Positions 23,368-34,527 of a stretch of 64,000 nt of DNA are shown piece after piece. The notes under the pieces were generated by a model. It saw only the letters and a program-made list of their open reading frames with translations, was not told the origin of the DNA and did not search any database. The stretch comes from Zygnema cylindricum (taxonomy: Eukaryota > Streptophyta > Zygnematophyceae > Zygnematales > Zygnemataceae). The DNA is taken from positions 380,975 to 444,974 of the forward strand of contig JBBHKE010001687.1 of the NCBI GenBank assembly GCA_037447655.1, in the 5' to 3' direction. Within the stretch, counting starts at the first letter, position 1, and each line of letters opens with the position of its first letter. The position numbers and the translations under genes were made by a program.

Positions 23368-23995
23368 AACAGTGACAACTCACAACCACTTGCTCCACCA
23401 ACTTACTCCACTAGCTGAAAACACACGAGGGCGCCGAAGTCCACATGCGGATGTGCGCCTAATAAAAACTTTCGGGTGCCGAAACAAAGTGACGCGCACT
23501 AAAAATTACTAGACACGTACAGCGCACTAAATATCATAGTCATCGTTCCAGAAAATACAAAACAAACGAAACCAAACTGAACCATCACACACATAAATAA
23601 TCTATGTACCGGCGGTACTGAACCGCTACATTGAACGAACTAAATGTACTCCCATTCAAATCGCGAAACCATACTCAAAAATAGATTCGCGCCACGCGAA
23701 CCAAGATGTCAACAAAACCACGGACGACCAATTCTCCACATATCATCCACCGATTCTTCCAATAATCCTAACAGGTATAAAGTGGATGTAACGATAATTT
23801 TGTACTGATTCCGGTACGGGTGAGTACGGTTAGTCGCGAGAAATCGAGTTTCGGTTAACTTTTTTTTCGTAAACGAGTATTGGGTACCGGGTAACAATTT
23901 AGGAGCGTGACATAACGCGGCCGTATTTCGGGTGTTCAGATTTTGAAAAAATAAAAATTGTCGGATCATGTTATATGAAATTTTGACTTTTGCGA
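23368..23995. other. Intergenic, no supported gene
   Basis: No coding frame with a recognisable product. The 86-residue minus frame at 23709-23969 has no family match. Confidence 0.4.
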
Positions 23996-23999
23996 CCTC

Positions 24000-24157
24000 T
24001 CATATGGGGTTTAAATTTTCACATTTGTCTGCACGGTGAAGTACGAAAACACTTATCTGTACTTTTACTGTACGAAATTGATATTTTTTATTATTGGTAA
24101 GTTTTAAGAGGCACGTATCGGTTTGAGGTAAAAAGCCTAACGATACACAACACTACA
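24000..24157. mobile_element. F4 hAT-like right end
   Basis: Ends ...CGATACACAACACTA like the 2895 element and shares its interior with 13665-13800. The left part is missing. Confidence 0.5.
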
Positions 24158-24264
24158 CCGTGAACACTTAGTTTTAATGTTTTTTTTACCACTTAAAACA
24201 CATTTTCTCCGTACACACTTGTCCTATTATCAATTTGAGACCGCCAATCGGAAGCTGAAAATCT
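24158..24264. mobile_element. F5 MITE left arm
   Basis: ACCGTGAACACTTAG...ACCACTTAAAACAC...TCTCCGTACACACTTG, the F5 arm. It is squeezed between an F4 end and a truncated F1 copy. Confidence 0.5.
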
Positions 24265-24267
24265 TAC

Positions 24268-24862
24268 CTTGTGTTTTTCGACCCACTTCCACGACAAAAA
24301 ACGTCATCTTCAACCTTACGTTTAAAACACATGCGCGATGTGTTTTAAAACTAGGTATTTTCCATAAACAAATAGGAACATATATTCGCACGTGTCGTAA
24401 TTTTCGAAAATTTTCATACGATTTACAAGGACAAAGAAAAGTACAGAATTCGCTCTGTTTTGTCTGTTTGCATTCTAATACGACGAAGAAAAGTACACAA
24501 TTTGTTTGGTTTTGTCCGTTTTCGTCCAGTACGGATTTTTTTTTGCATGGGTCTTCAAATTCCGATGCCATTTCACGTCGACCGGATAGGAGACGCAAAG
24601 GCAAAGCGCCTCATCTTCAACCGTGAAACGGCACAGGCACGGTAAATCATGCGACGTCACAAGCAGTTCCAAAAAATAACGTGCGACCACAGATTGTAGA
24701 CGTTGATAACCGTCACAGGTATTGTCGACGTATACAATCGTCACAAGCGTAAGTTACGATTTCGTCCTTACAAACATAGGGACACTTGAAATCCGGGTCC
24801 GGCGGATCCGCGCTAAAATACAAAGTAAGTTCGCTAAGTTACAAGTACATGGGGACATACCC
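24268..24862 (+). mobile_element. F1 MITE lacking its left end
   Basis: Matches F1 from the internal CGACCCACTTCCACG block through the right terminus ACATGGGGACATACCC, then TTA (24863-24865). Confidence 0.7.
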
Positions 24863-24869
24863 TTAGTCG

Positions 24870-25258
24870 TTGCACATTCGTCAAAAACTTTGAAATTAAT
24901 CTTACAAAATTATAATTTCCATGGTAAGATACTTACTTCTAGGATGTGTTGGTTATTTTGGAGGTGTTGGCGATCATCTAGAACTTTCGGCTATGGCTTC
25001 CTCATCTCTTTTTCTGACCTTTTTTTTTTCAATTGTCGTCAGTCAACAAAAAGGATTTTCAAAGACCTTTTTTCTCGTAACCAAATTACTTTTCTTGTTT
25101 CACCCTAACAGGATCTGCCATATTCGGAGGTCTCCTTTATTTATTTTTCTGGCTATTCCTCTCTCGATTTCTCAATTACGCGTTCGAGAAGCCAACATCG
25201 AGAGTGTTTTCACAAGCATTTCTATTTTTTCCAGTTTTTTTCATCCTTTTTCCACTAC
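24870..25258. other. Intergenic, no supported gene
   Basis: T-rich, with hydrophobic chance frames (24921-25334). No domain recognised. Confidence 0.4.
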
Positions 25259-25261
25259 ACC

Positions 25262-25483
25262 TCTAATCGTTGTTAGTGTTATAGTTTTTTTGCCACTCAA
25301 AACATCATTTTTTCGTGCAATACTTGTCGGATAGTCAATCCGATGGTTGTTCTTGGAACGCAAGACTCTCACCTTCCTATTGGCGGTCCCCGATTGAAAT
25401 TCTATCAAATGTGCACCGAGACAAGATGTTTTAAGTGGCAGAAAAAACATTTATACCAATAACAAATAGCGGTTTAGTTGGCC
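25262..25483. mobile_element. F5 MITE copy
   Basis: Inverted arms GCCACTCAAAACATCATTTT (about 25290) and AAGATGTTTTAAGTGGC (about 25425), with terminal TTAGTGTTATAG / ACCAATAACAAATAG regions. Confidence 0.55.
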
Positions 25484-25489
25484 CCGCGA

Positions 25490-26030
25490 GTTTCAACTGG
25501 CTGACTCCGTCTTCAATTTTCATTGTCATTGAGTTTTAGAAGTGGCCTTCAATTTGACGATTTTTAGACGACAGCATGTCCGGTATATGAGGTCAGCATT
25601 GTTTACCATCCTAACCCTCGGATTTCACCTTCGTTGTTGTTGGGTTGATCTTTCACCCTTTTCAAAAGATGTGCAATTTGAACAAAGGGCATATTAGGTA
25701 CAAAAGGCATTTTAACGCTATTTCTTGTTTAAATTCATACAACACAGATGCAAGTGCTTGCGGATATTATGGAGGGGAAAACACCATTCTGGTCTCAACA
25801 CTTGGGATTTTCCGTTTCAACGGTTTTTCTACTAATAATTTTGACTTTGTCCATAATTTTGTTTTTTGCCATTCTTACATATATCACATTGAAGTGATCT
25901 TTCAATACCGTGGTCCATTATGGACTCCCCCTATGTGTAGTAACAATGATGACCTTCCGCATTTATCCTGTCACTTTTTTTTTTCCGCATGACAATGATC
26001 ATTACATTAAACCGCAACTGTGTATCAATG
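25490..26030. other. No supported gene
   Basis: A 115-residue plus-strand frame at 25645-25992 has mixed composition and no family match. Left as unassigned sequence. Confidence 0.35.
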
Positions 26031-26039
26031 CTTTTTTTC

Positions 26040-26236
26040 GCCACACATCTTTTCTCTGTGCACACTTGACACACTTGTCGGATTGTTCATTAGAGGGCTG
26101 TGATTGAAAGGTAAGATCCTCACCTTCCGACTGGTGATCTCCTATCAAAAATCGAACATGTTTGCATAAAGAAACGTTGTGTTAAATGGCAAGAGAATTC
26201 GTAACACTAATATCGATACATGGTGTAGTCAACAGG
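26040..26236. mobile_element. Decayed F5 MITE copy
   Basis: Arms CTCTGTGCACACTTG (about 26053) and ...GTTGTGTTAAATGGCAAGAG, then ATCGATACATGGTGTA. The order matches the 21355 copy. Confidence 0.5.
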
Positions 26237-26239
26237 AAC

Positions 26240-27419
26240 AGTCAGGCAAATTGGTCGAGTTTCGGCCATTGAATGTCTCCCCCAATGTGATTTACATTAT
26301 TATTTTCAGGTTTCATGTTATTTTCAAGGAATTGTTATCATGTTCCACAAAGCTCCTAAAAATATTCTTCAATGTACTTAGATGGATTAGGATTGCACAT
26401 TCTGAAAGAACCTTATAACATCGTTATTGTTCTTATTATTACATTCAATGCCTTTTCTGTATTACTCACCAACAAACTGCAATGAATTTTATTTTCCTCG
26501 ATCTAATGCAGCCTTATACAATAAAAAGTGCATTCTTTTTTACCAGAAACTTTGCATTTCACAATTAGTTTAACAATGGAAGAGATGATCGCCGAGAGAG
26601 ATTACAGGAAAGAAAAGAAAAGAAGAGTAGGTATAGAAGAAATGAAAAAATCTGAAAAAACATAGAAGGTAGTAGGAGAAGGTTGAATTGGAGAAGTGGG
26701 AGAGGGAGAAGAAGTGAGGGAAAGGGAATGACGAATAGTTAAGGCAGAGAATCTTGCCAAACCCTTTCAAAGGAATAAATTTTGTTTATAATAATTAGAA
26801 TTCGAGGGATTAAAAAGAGGTCGTAATCAGCATCCAAAGTCATAAACCATAGTCACTTGTGTTAGTGGATTTCCGAACATTAGGAGCATGAACGACAAAT
26901 GTTCCCCACAGCTTCAAGATTTTGTCCTTTTGTGGACCAAAATAACATAACGCTGAACTCGTCACAATTTCTTTTGTATGGTATAAAAGTACATGCATAT
27001 TGTACATTTGTACTATATCATCATAAACAGTTGATGGAACAGAGGTGTAAAAAAAAATAAAAGAAAAAGGACGTTTCTCGAAAATGTTTTCTTATCCACT
27101 CTTTTCGGAAGCTCTGACTCGCTTTTTCCAAATTAAAGGCAACCGTTTTTATCCTAATTGTCTTCCTATGAACTGGACTTGAGGCTACTCTCCAAAAAAC
27201 CAATACATAATAGATATATATATTCTTCTATCGTAAGAAAAAAAAAATCCACCCAATAATGGTACCGTGAATATGGGAAACGAATAGTTGCCGAGTATTC
27301 TCGCCCAAATATTCACGAATAGTGAATATTCTCGAGTGGTGAATGTTCTCCTAATAAAACCAATGACTATGCTTGAAACCAAAAATCTGAAAATAAGTTA
27401 TAATAGGGCATTAGAGATC
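26240..27419. other. No supported gene; 3' side of the minus-strand kinase
   Basis: GA/AG-rich stretch at 26600-26730, otherwise AT-rich. It may hold the kinase 3' UTR next to 27420. No coding frame supported. Confidence 0.4.
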
Positions 27420-27693
27420 CTATCGGGGCCCAACGGTTTGTGACATGGGCACAACAAAGTTTGAATCAGAAGACCCCATAATGATTGAATACCGTTTTGG
27501 GGAAGTATCGCCAGTCTCCCGAACATCAATATCGTCCAAATCTATGGCTTGTTTATCCAGCATTGTATTCTTTATTTGTGCCAAAAGTTGGGCAACTTCC
27601 TCCATGGATGGGCGGCTTTCCGGATCCTTCTCGGTGCAGATAACACCCAATCGTGTGAGTTTCCTTAAAGCCTCTTTGTGGTACACTCCACCC
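27420..27693 (-). CDS. Receptor-like protein kinase, last exon (partial, at assembly gap)
   Basis: Minus-strand 3' exon ending in TAG, about 90 residues. It carries the end of a kinase C-lobe: 'LGVICTEKDPESRPSMEEV', with the invariant Arg of subdomain XI and the RPSM pattern typical of plant receptor-like kinases. An acidic, Ser-rich tail of about 50 residues follows. The upstream part runs into the N gap at 27694-27703, so ATP site, catalytic loop and any ectodomain are not visible here. Subfamily and ligand cannot be told. The plus-strand frame through it (27445-27840) is a shadow. Confidence 0.75.
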
Positions 27694-27703
27694 NNNNNNN
27701 NNN
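27694..27703. other. Assembly gap (10 N)
   Basis: Ten unknown bases; the true gap size may differ. It cuts the kinase exon from whatever lies at 27704 onward. Confidence 1.
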
Positions 27704-28065
27704 CCATGGTGCATCCTAGGACAACTCGTAGTAGTAAAGGTTTTCCTGTTTTAGCATCGACGCATACACATGCCCGTTTGCGGCGATTTTATAGATCATG
27801 GCAGTGCGATTACATGTTAGATTTGCAAGAATCCCAATAACAGCATGGTTGCCGGTGCTTTTAACAACGTTTTAATTTCAAACATGTTTACAGGTTCTTA
27901 CATGGTAGGACATCCTGTGACGCCTCCTTCATAAATGTGCGATACAACGATAATACATTCACGTACAAATGGTACATTCTTGGACATTTGTACAAACTTT
28001 AATTTTGCAACAATTTTCGTGGCCGTTGGTACGACAATAACCCTAAGAACGTTTAGATTGTACAT
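27704..28065. other. No supported gene beyond the gap
   Basis: A minus-strand frame next to the gap (about 27704-27780) could be more kinase-gene coding, but it shows no kinase motif. Otherwise unassigned. Confidence 0.3.
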
Positions 28066-28069
28066 TAGC

Positions 28070-28286
28070 GTGACGGTACTAGATATTTTAGCGGCGTTTG
28101 CCCGTACACATACGCAGCTACGATTTTGTCCTTTTGGAAATGATGATGCTCAACAGGATCCTACGTGGTACCAATCGCAATCTAACACCTCATTCACTGG
28201 CACGACCAGATGGAAGGGTGTTACAAATATTACTGCCAGTAAATGTGTTCGTACGATTACTGGGAACGCCTGATGGAAGGTTACCC
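28070..28286 (+). mobile_element. F2-related MITE right end
   Basis: Ends CGCCTGATGGAAGGTTACCC, similar to the F2 terminus, followed by TTA (28287-28289), which is also the left flank of the next MITE. The left end was not found. Confidence 0.5.
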
Positions 28287-28289
28287 TTA

Positions 28290-29106
28290 GGCCTGTTCTC
28301 CATTAGGCGGTCCCAGTAAGCATGCGGATACGTCTATTTTTATTGTTTACTGGCACAACCTTCCATTATGTCGTGTCAGTAGACATCGTTTTTCAATTAT
28401 GAATGGCGCCACGTAGGTTAAAGTCAAGATTTTGAAAATCTGCAAAATATCTTCAACGGTACCAGCGTATGTACTTAAAGTAAAGTGCGAGTATACTCTA
28501 ACTTACTATGTGTATCTTCAATAGGGTTTGAACCAAACCCTACCTTATGGCTTTCATTTCCAACGGAAAGCCTTTGAGGTATTAGTTAGCATGTCACATT
28601 TTTACGTGTATTAATACAGTGAAAGCTCGACAAACTGTGGACAGTGGATACCAAGTGGATGGCAATTTTGGTGGGCTGTTCGTTGGAACCTTCAGCCAGC
28701 GTGGCCGAAAGCACATGGCGTGTACGACGTGTTCGGTTCTCATCGCCTGTTCGTGTTGACGATTTTTTTTACTTTTCACTTGTACATCGCGCACATCGTC
28801 CAGTTTGAAGAGACTCTCTTCAAACTGGACGATGTGCTCTTCAAACTGGACGATGTGCGCGATCGTCCAGTTTGAAGAGACTCTCCTCGGCGAGGAGAGT
28901 ATCTTCAAACTCGACGACGTGCGCGATTGCTTCGCGAATCTAGAAAAGTTAAATCCAACGGTCGATACTTAAACCTATTATATAGGAGCCATCCAGTAAA
29001 CATGTTTCGTCATGTTTCGTCTGAAAAAAAAAAATTGTACGAATCTGTACGAAAGAGTACGACGTCCAGTAAACAACCCCACTTTTCCTCTAATGGAAGT
29101 TCACCC
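28290..29106 (+). mobile_element. F3 MITE copy 1, 817 bp, with expanded internal hairpins
   Basis: Begins GGCCTGTTCTCCATTAGGCGG after TTA and ends CCTCTAATGGAAGTTCACCC. The interior matches the 674-bp copy at 49500-50173. The extra length comes partly from repeated CGTCCAGTTTGAAGAG palindromes (28795-28925). No transposase. Confidence 0.75.
28795..28925. repeat. Nested palindromes inside F3
   Basis: CGTCCAGTTTGAAGAG appears in direct and inverted orientation several times (28799 onward), then a GAGACTCTCCTCG / CGAGGAGAGT hairpin. The F3 copy at 49500 has a single such hairpin (49938-49990). Confidence 0.85.
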
Positions 29107-29186
29107 ATTATAACCAATTACATTAAAACGATTATTATATACTGCGTATAAAATACGTGTCAATTACAAAGGCACATTTTTCCTTA

Positions 29187-29903
29187 GGGTCAAGCTCCAT
29201 CAGTCGAAAAGTGGCGTAGTTTACAAAAATCCGCGACTATCCGTACAATTCGTACGACTTATTTTTTTTTTATACGCAAAACAACATTACACAAAATCTT
29301 GCCAATACTCTCCGATGGTCTTGGAGGTAATACTGACCGTCAAATGTTCATCCGCCAGGCGTTCGCTTCATTTTTCTTTGTAGCTGCCAACTTACCTGTA
29401 AGTGGTGGGTTGGCAAATAGAGAACAAAATTAATCGTGACATGCTGGACGAATAAGCTACATGTCACGATGGAAAACCAACAAAAATTGATGAAATTTGC
29501 ACATAGTATGTACGTTTCAAAATGCAACTGAAAATTAAAAAAGTAATCTCGAAACGGTCATTCGTCACGCATTTTCTTTCGTCACCCTATTTCCAGCAAA
29601 GGATTTTTTGTCATGTTCGAAAACACGAACCCTAAAAAATGAGCTGGAGTAAAAAACTGGCGTTTGTAGAAAGTACAAAAGTTTTGTCGTATTATGACTT
29701 GGTACGCAGTTACATGGTACGCAACTGAAGATTTGAAGTGATTTTTTTTTAAAAGATTTTCAATATCCAAGAAAAAACCTACGTGGTGCCACTCAATGTA
29801 TAACATGTGGATTACAGACTTTTCGTGATGGAACATCGATTCAATTAACCCGGCCCGTAGAGTTGGCCGTACGATTACATAAACGACTGATGGAACTTTA
29901 CCC
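29187..29903 (+). mobile_element. F2 MITE copy 3, complete, 717 bp
   Basis: Termini GGGTCAAGCTCCATCAGTCG and CGACTGATGGAACTTTACCC, flanked by TTA on both sides (29184-29186 and 29904-29906). No coding capacity. Confidence 0.85.
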
Positions 29904-29906
29904 TTA

Positions 29907-30298
29907 TCCTGTCAAATGTACTATTATACACTTGGTTATTTGAAGTCATTGGTTCATGTATGCTGGTACATGATACATAAAATACAAAACCAAAGAATTA
30001 ATTCTAATTCCATATTATTTAGATTTGTTGTCTAAATATCAAAGACTCAAAGGCACAACTTAAATTCACCTGAAGGAACGTTTGATCTCATCCCATTGCT
30101 TCATCAATTTGGTTGAAACCACCGAATTTGTCTTCATATACTCTTTCAAACAACTTATTTTATCTTCTAAGAAACAAAATAGCGTGTCGTCAAGATAAGT
30201 CGATCCACATAAACTTCCATCATGTTATGCTTGTATACTATATCGAATATCGCCATACTATGCTATGCCGTGTATTGTTATTAGTTTATTACACATTA
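29907..30298. other. No supported gene
   Basis: AT-rich spacer between MITEs. No frame with a recognisable product. Confidence 0.4.
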
Positions 30299-30682
30299 GG
30301 GTATGTCCCCATGTGCGTAAGTAAGGGCTTTTTTCTGTCGTTTTCCCGTGAAACTTAGCGCCGTACTGCCTAAATTTCTACCGTATGAAGGAATCGCAAA
30401 TTTATAGAGCACAATTTGCATCATCTTCCAACTTAGGATGTACGAAAATTTGTCGTCTTGTGTTTTTCGACCCACTTCCACGACAAAAAACGTCATCTTC
30501 AAACTTATGTTCAAAACACATGCGCGATGTGTTTTTTGAACTAGGTATTTTCAATAAACAAATAGGAACATATATTCGCACGTGCCGTAATTTCAAAAAA
30601 AAATTCATACGATTTTCAAGGACAAAGAAAAGTACATAATTCGCCATGTTGTGTCTGTTTGCGTTCAATACGGTGAATAAAA
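30299..30682 (+). mobile_element. F1 MITE host copy, left part
   Basis: Begins GGGTATGTCCCCATGT after TTA. It is interrupted at the TAAAA target by copia element A and continues at 37209-37386 and again at 43802-43917, after element B. Confidence 0.8.
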
Positions 30683-31740
30683 TGAAACTCTGAGACCTCC
30701 ATAAGTCCTCAGAGTGGACAGCTTCCAAGAAGCCTCTAGGATAACTCTGACACCTTTGTATTTCAGCAAGAACAACTGCCACCCTGGCAGACAAAAACGT
30801 TGACAAACTTCACCCCTCTAAAGGCAAGACTCCCTTGAGTCGATAGCAAAAAGAATCTCTGAATTTGCTCCCCTGAGCAGTAAGTTATGGAGGGTCAAAG
30901 TTGACCTTTTGTACATAAGCTCTCTGGGAGAGAGGGTCCTATCTCCTAATTTTTCTAAGTCCTATCTCTCTCACAGACTCTATCTATTGATGTACGGAGC
31001 CAATCTGATTACAGTTCCGTACACAAAAGTACAGCTGCCGGTGTACTTTTTGTACGGAAACTGTACGACATGGCCTAAAAATTGACAAGTGGTATGTCCG
31101 GATTCGCTCCCTTAATCCTCGGAGATGCCGCGATCCAATGTCATTCCGCCACGTGTCATCCGGTGTGGCGATGACCAATGATCGCCGAAATCCTCTTCCG
31201 CGATCTCGACGTTAATTCCGGCCGTCAGATTAAATTCACATTTAATCGTAGCCGTAATAAATACATGCGCGGTATTCGTTTCGCTAAATAAATAAATGCG
31301 CGGTATTGGTTTTTTATCCGTACCGTAATCCGTACTTTAACATTTACTGGATATATGTATCCCCTAAACAATTACAGTTAAATGAACTATCCTACGTTTT
31401 AATGTTTAATTAAATATCAAACCCTATAGTACGAATTTCTACATGAAGACTTAACGGCTAAGGCTACCGGCTACCGGAAGTCTGCCGGCCATTATGTACC
31501 AGGATCAAATCCTGTGGCCGACACATACCTTTTAGTAAATAAACCCCTTACTAATATATATTTCCCGTAAACCTGTGGATAGCCTAGGTAGCCATGGCTC
31601 TAGCTCCCTCTCCAATTTCTCAGTGACTGCGACAAGTTTGAGAGTTGGAGAGAGAAGTTAGAGGTAGACTGCCTCGGCTTCTTTCTATATTTCTATTTAG
31701 ACATAGAAAATACTTAAAATGGACCATTAATTTCTACACT
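30683..31740 (-). repeat. Element A 3' LTR
   Basis: About 1058 bp, highly similar to the 5' LTR. It carries the conserved hairpin (31017-31057) and, at its inner gag-side sequence, the ATG that starts gag in the 5' LTR. The polypurine tract CGAAAATAAGGGG (minus strand) lies just inside at about 31741-31753. Confidence 0.9.
31017..31057 (-). other. Conserved LTR hairpin (element A 3' copy)
   Basis: CCGTACACAAAAGTACA pairs with TGTACTTTTTGTACGG around an 8-base loop containing TGCCGG. Also at 36482-36522 (A), 37714-37758 and 43101-43138 (B), 52312-52351 and 57740-57779 (D). Confidence 0.7.
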
Positions 31741-31762
31741 CCCCTTATTTTCGTGTCAATCT

Positions 31763-32590
31763 TTAATTAAGACCACACTTCTCCCTGCTGAAAATTAGCT
31801 TAAGGGAAAGCACACGTTTGGTCATCATTTCTGCTACCATCTCACTATCTGGTCGGTACTCTAAACTGATTATTTTGTTTTCTACTTTCTCTCTAACAAA
31901 GCTGAGTCTGATGTCCATGTGTTTGGCTTTAAAATGATGTTTAGGATTGGTAGAAATAGCGATTGCTGCCTGATTATCACAAAAAAATTTCTTCACACCA
32001 CTCTTAAGGTGACCAAGCTCACCAAGCAAAGACTTGACCCACATCAATTGTTTTACAGCAGAGCAAGAGGCCATATACTCAGCCTCCATGGTGGACCGAG
32101 CAATAACTTTTTGCTGTTTGCTACTCCAACAGCAAGCCCCATCACCCACATATAATACATATCCAGAAGTGCATCTCCTCATCGGAGCATCACCATAACT
32201 GGCATCACTCCAAGTAGTGATGTCAGTATTCTCCCCACCCAAATGCAACCATAGATCCCTAGATCCTATCAAATATCTAAGGACTCTCTTAGCTGCCTCC
32301 CAATCCCTCTTAGCGGGAGCATTTAGACTTCTACTCAGCACTCCTACAGCTGCAGCTAAATCCGACGTGGTACAATTCATAAAATAGATTAGACTTCCCA
32401 CTACTTGCCTGTAAGGAATAGTCTGCATGAACTTCTGTTCTTCAGGAGATAATTCCTCGTCTAAGACTATGACTCCTTCTTCCTCACTCCCCTCACTTCC
32501 CTTCTTCAATTTCATTGGAGTTGTACAACTATTAGCTTTATCCATTTGAAATTTTTCAAGCATGTTCCCTATTGCTTCCTTTTGAGTCAA
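31763..32590 (-). pseudogene. Element A RT tail and RNase H
   Basis: 275-residue open frame covering the end of RT and the full RNase H. It includes 'TWSDASYGD' (first catalytic Asp region), 'STMEAEYMA' (catalytic Glu), 'CDNQAAI' (Asp), and the C-terminal 'KHMDIRLSFVREKV'. It is separated from the upstream pol frame by a one-base shift near 32595, in an A-rich run. Confidence 0.85.
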
Positions 32591-34283
32591 TCTTATAATT
32601 TTTTCTTTTTCGGTCTCTCTCTACTTGAATTCCCAAAATATATTTTGCTTCCCCCATATCCTTCATTTCAAATCTCCCCTTAAGATCAGTTTTCAGTTTG
32701 TTAATTTTTTCCATTGATTTACTTAAAATAAGCAAATCATCAACATAAATTGCAATAAATATAAAACCTTCCTCATCTTCGAAAACATAGATTGAGTGAT
32801 CTGAGCTGATCCGAATATATCCCAGACCGGTAAGAAACTCATGAAGCTTCTTATTCCACTGTCGAGGCGCCTGTTTCAAACCATAAAGAGATTTAATCAG
32901 CCGGCATACCTTACTCTCCTCTCCTTCCTCCACAAACCCTTCGGGTTGTCGCATGAAGATCTCCTCTTCCAATTCTCCATGCAAAAAGGCTTTTTTGATG
33001 TCCATCTGGTGCAGTTCCATGTCTTCCGCTGCTGCCACTGCTGCCAGGCTGAGAAGTATGCGGACGGAGGGAAATCTGACCACCGGGGCAAAGGTTTCCT
33101 CGTAGTCAATTCCCTCTTTTTGTGTAAATCCCTTTGCCACTAATCGGGCCTTGTAGCGCTCGATTGTGTTATCTGAATTCAGTTTTAATTTGAAAACCCA
33201 CTTACAACCGATTGGTTTTCGGTTAGGTGGACAATCCACCAGCTCCCAAGTGTCGGTTGCCATAATTGAGGCCATCTCCTCATTGATGGCTGTCTTCCAC
33301 CGATTTCTTTCTGGACAAGTCATCGCCTCTTCATAAGTTTGAGGTTCATCTTGATGAGATAGTTTAGTTACCTTGTTATTAACCCGTTTTTCTTGCAGTC
33401 TTTTGCTACTTCTCCTTCCCCCCTTAAAATTTGAGGCCGGAATAGATGGTTCTCTTGGATTCTTTCGAACAAACTCGGCTTCTCCCCTATCCCTTGATTC
33501 CGAATCAATTTCCACCACGTCTTCCGCTTCGAGTAGAGTTGTCACTGGAGTTTCCACAGCCAAGTCCTTTTCGGTCTGATTTGTACCTGCAAGAATGTCA
33601 TCTTCTCTAAAACCTGGATATTTAGGAAGCTCAAAGTCATCGGAATTTTCTGACTCAAATCTGATTTTTACTGACTTTGTATATTTGAAGGGATCCACGG
33701 ACTTTCCTTCATCCATAATTACTAGATGCATTACTAAGATTATATCTTCCCTTTTTAGATCATAAACTCTATATCCTTTAACATCCTCATCATATCCTAA
33801 TAAGTATCGCAGTTTTCCTTTAGGATCTAGCTTCCAATTAGACCGATCTGTATCTAGACTGAATACTTGACTGCCGAAAACCTTTAAGTGAGATATGTTT
33901 GGTTTCCGGCCTGTCCATCTCTCATAAGGTGTTTGATCTTTTATAGCTGAAGTAAGAACTCTATTTTTGAGGTAATTAGCATAGTTCATTTCTTCTGCCC
34001 AAAACCTTTTTCCTATCTTCTTATCTGACAACATACTTCTAGCACTATCACTTAGTGTTCTATTTAACCTTTCAGCTACCCCATTCTGTTCCGGGTTTTC
34101 TTGAACTGTCTTTTGGTGTTGGACCCCATCTTCCCTCAGAAAATCCTCAAACTGGTTAGAAGTATACTCTCCACCATTGTCACTCCTTATTCTTTTGATT
34201 AGAGTTTCATGGAGTTTTTCGCTCCATGCTTTATATTGTCTAAAACAATCCTGAGCTTCAGACTTGTTTTTCAAAAAATACAC
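32556..34283 (-). pseudogene. Element A integrase core to reverse transcriptase
   Basis: 575-residue open frame. The integrase DDE region shows 'SDNGGEYTSNQF' and 'PEQNGVAERLNRTL'. A linker follows, then the RT fingers 'GCKWVFKLKLNSDN', 'DIKKAFLHG' (catalytic Asp) and the active site 'YVDDLL'. The 5' end is cut off from the first integrase part by an in-frame TAG replacing the Trp of 'DDWSRYSR' at about 34300, and the 3' end by a frameshift. Confidence 0.88.
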
Positions 34284-34433
34284 TCGAGAATACCGAGACT
34301 AATCATCAGTGATAGTCATCATAAATCTCTTCCCCCCCGGTGAGGGCACTTTAGCCGGTCCCCAAATATCTGTGTGTACTAGATCTAGAATTTTTTCTCC
34401 CTTATAGGTGGCTGTTTTAGGAAAGGGTAATCT

Positions 34434-34527
34434 GTGTGTTTTACCTTGAGCACATCCACTACAATCACTTATAATATCACGTGTGTTTTACCTTGAGCAC
34501 ATCCACTACAATCACTTATATTATCAC
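34434..34527. repeat. 47-bp tandem duplication in element A integrase
   Basis: Two 47-bp units (34434-34480 and 34481-34527) starting GTGTGTTTTACCTTGAGCAC, differing at about one base. The unit length is not a multiple of three, so the second copy shifts and ends the open frame after 'CAQGKTH'. Confidence 0.92.

Noticed and set aside
27704-27800. Extension of the receptor-like kinase beyond the N gap
   Set aside because: Frames exist, but none shows a kinase subdomain, and the gap size is unknown, so they cannot be joined.
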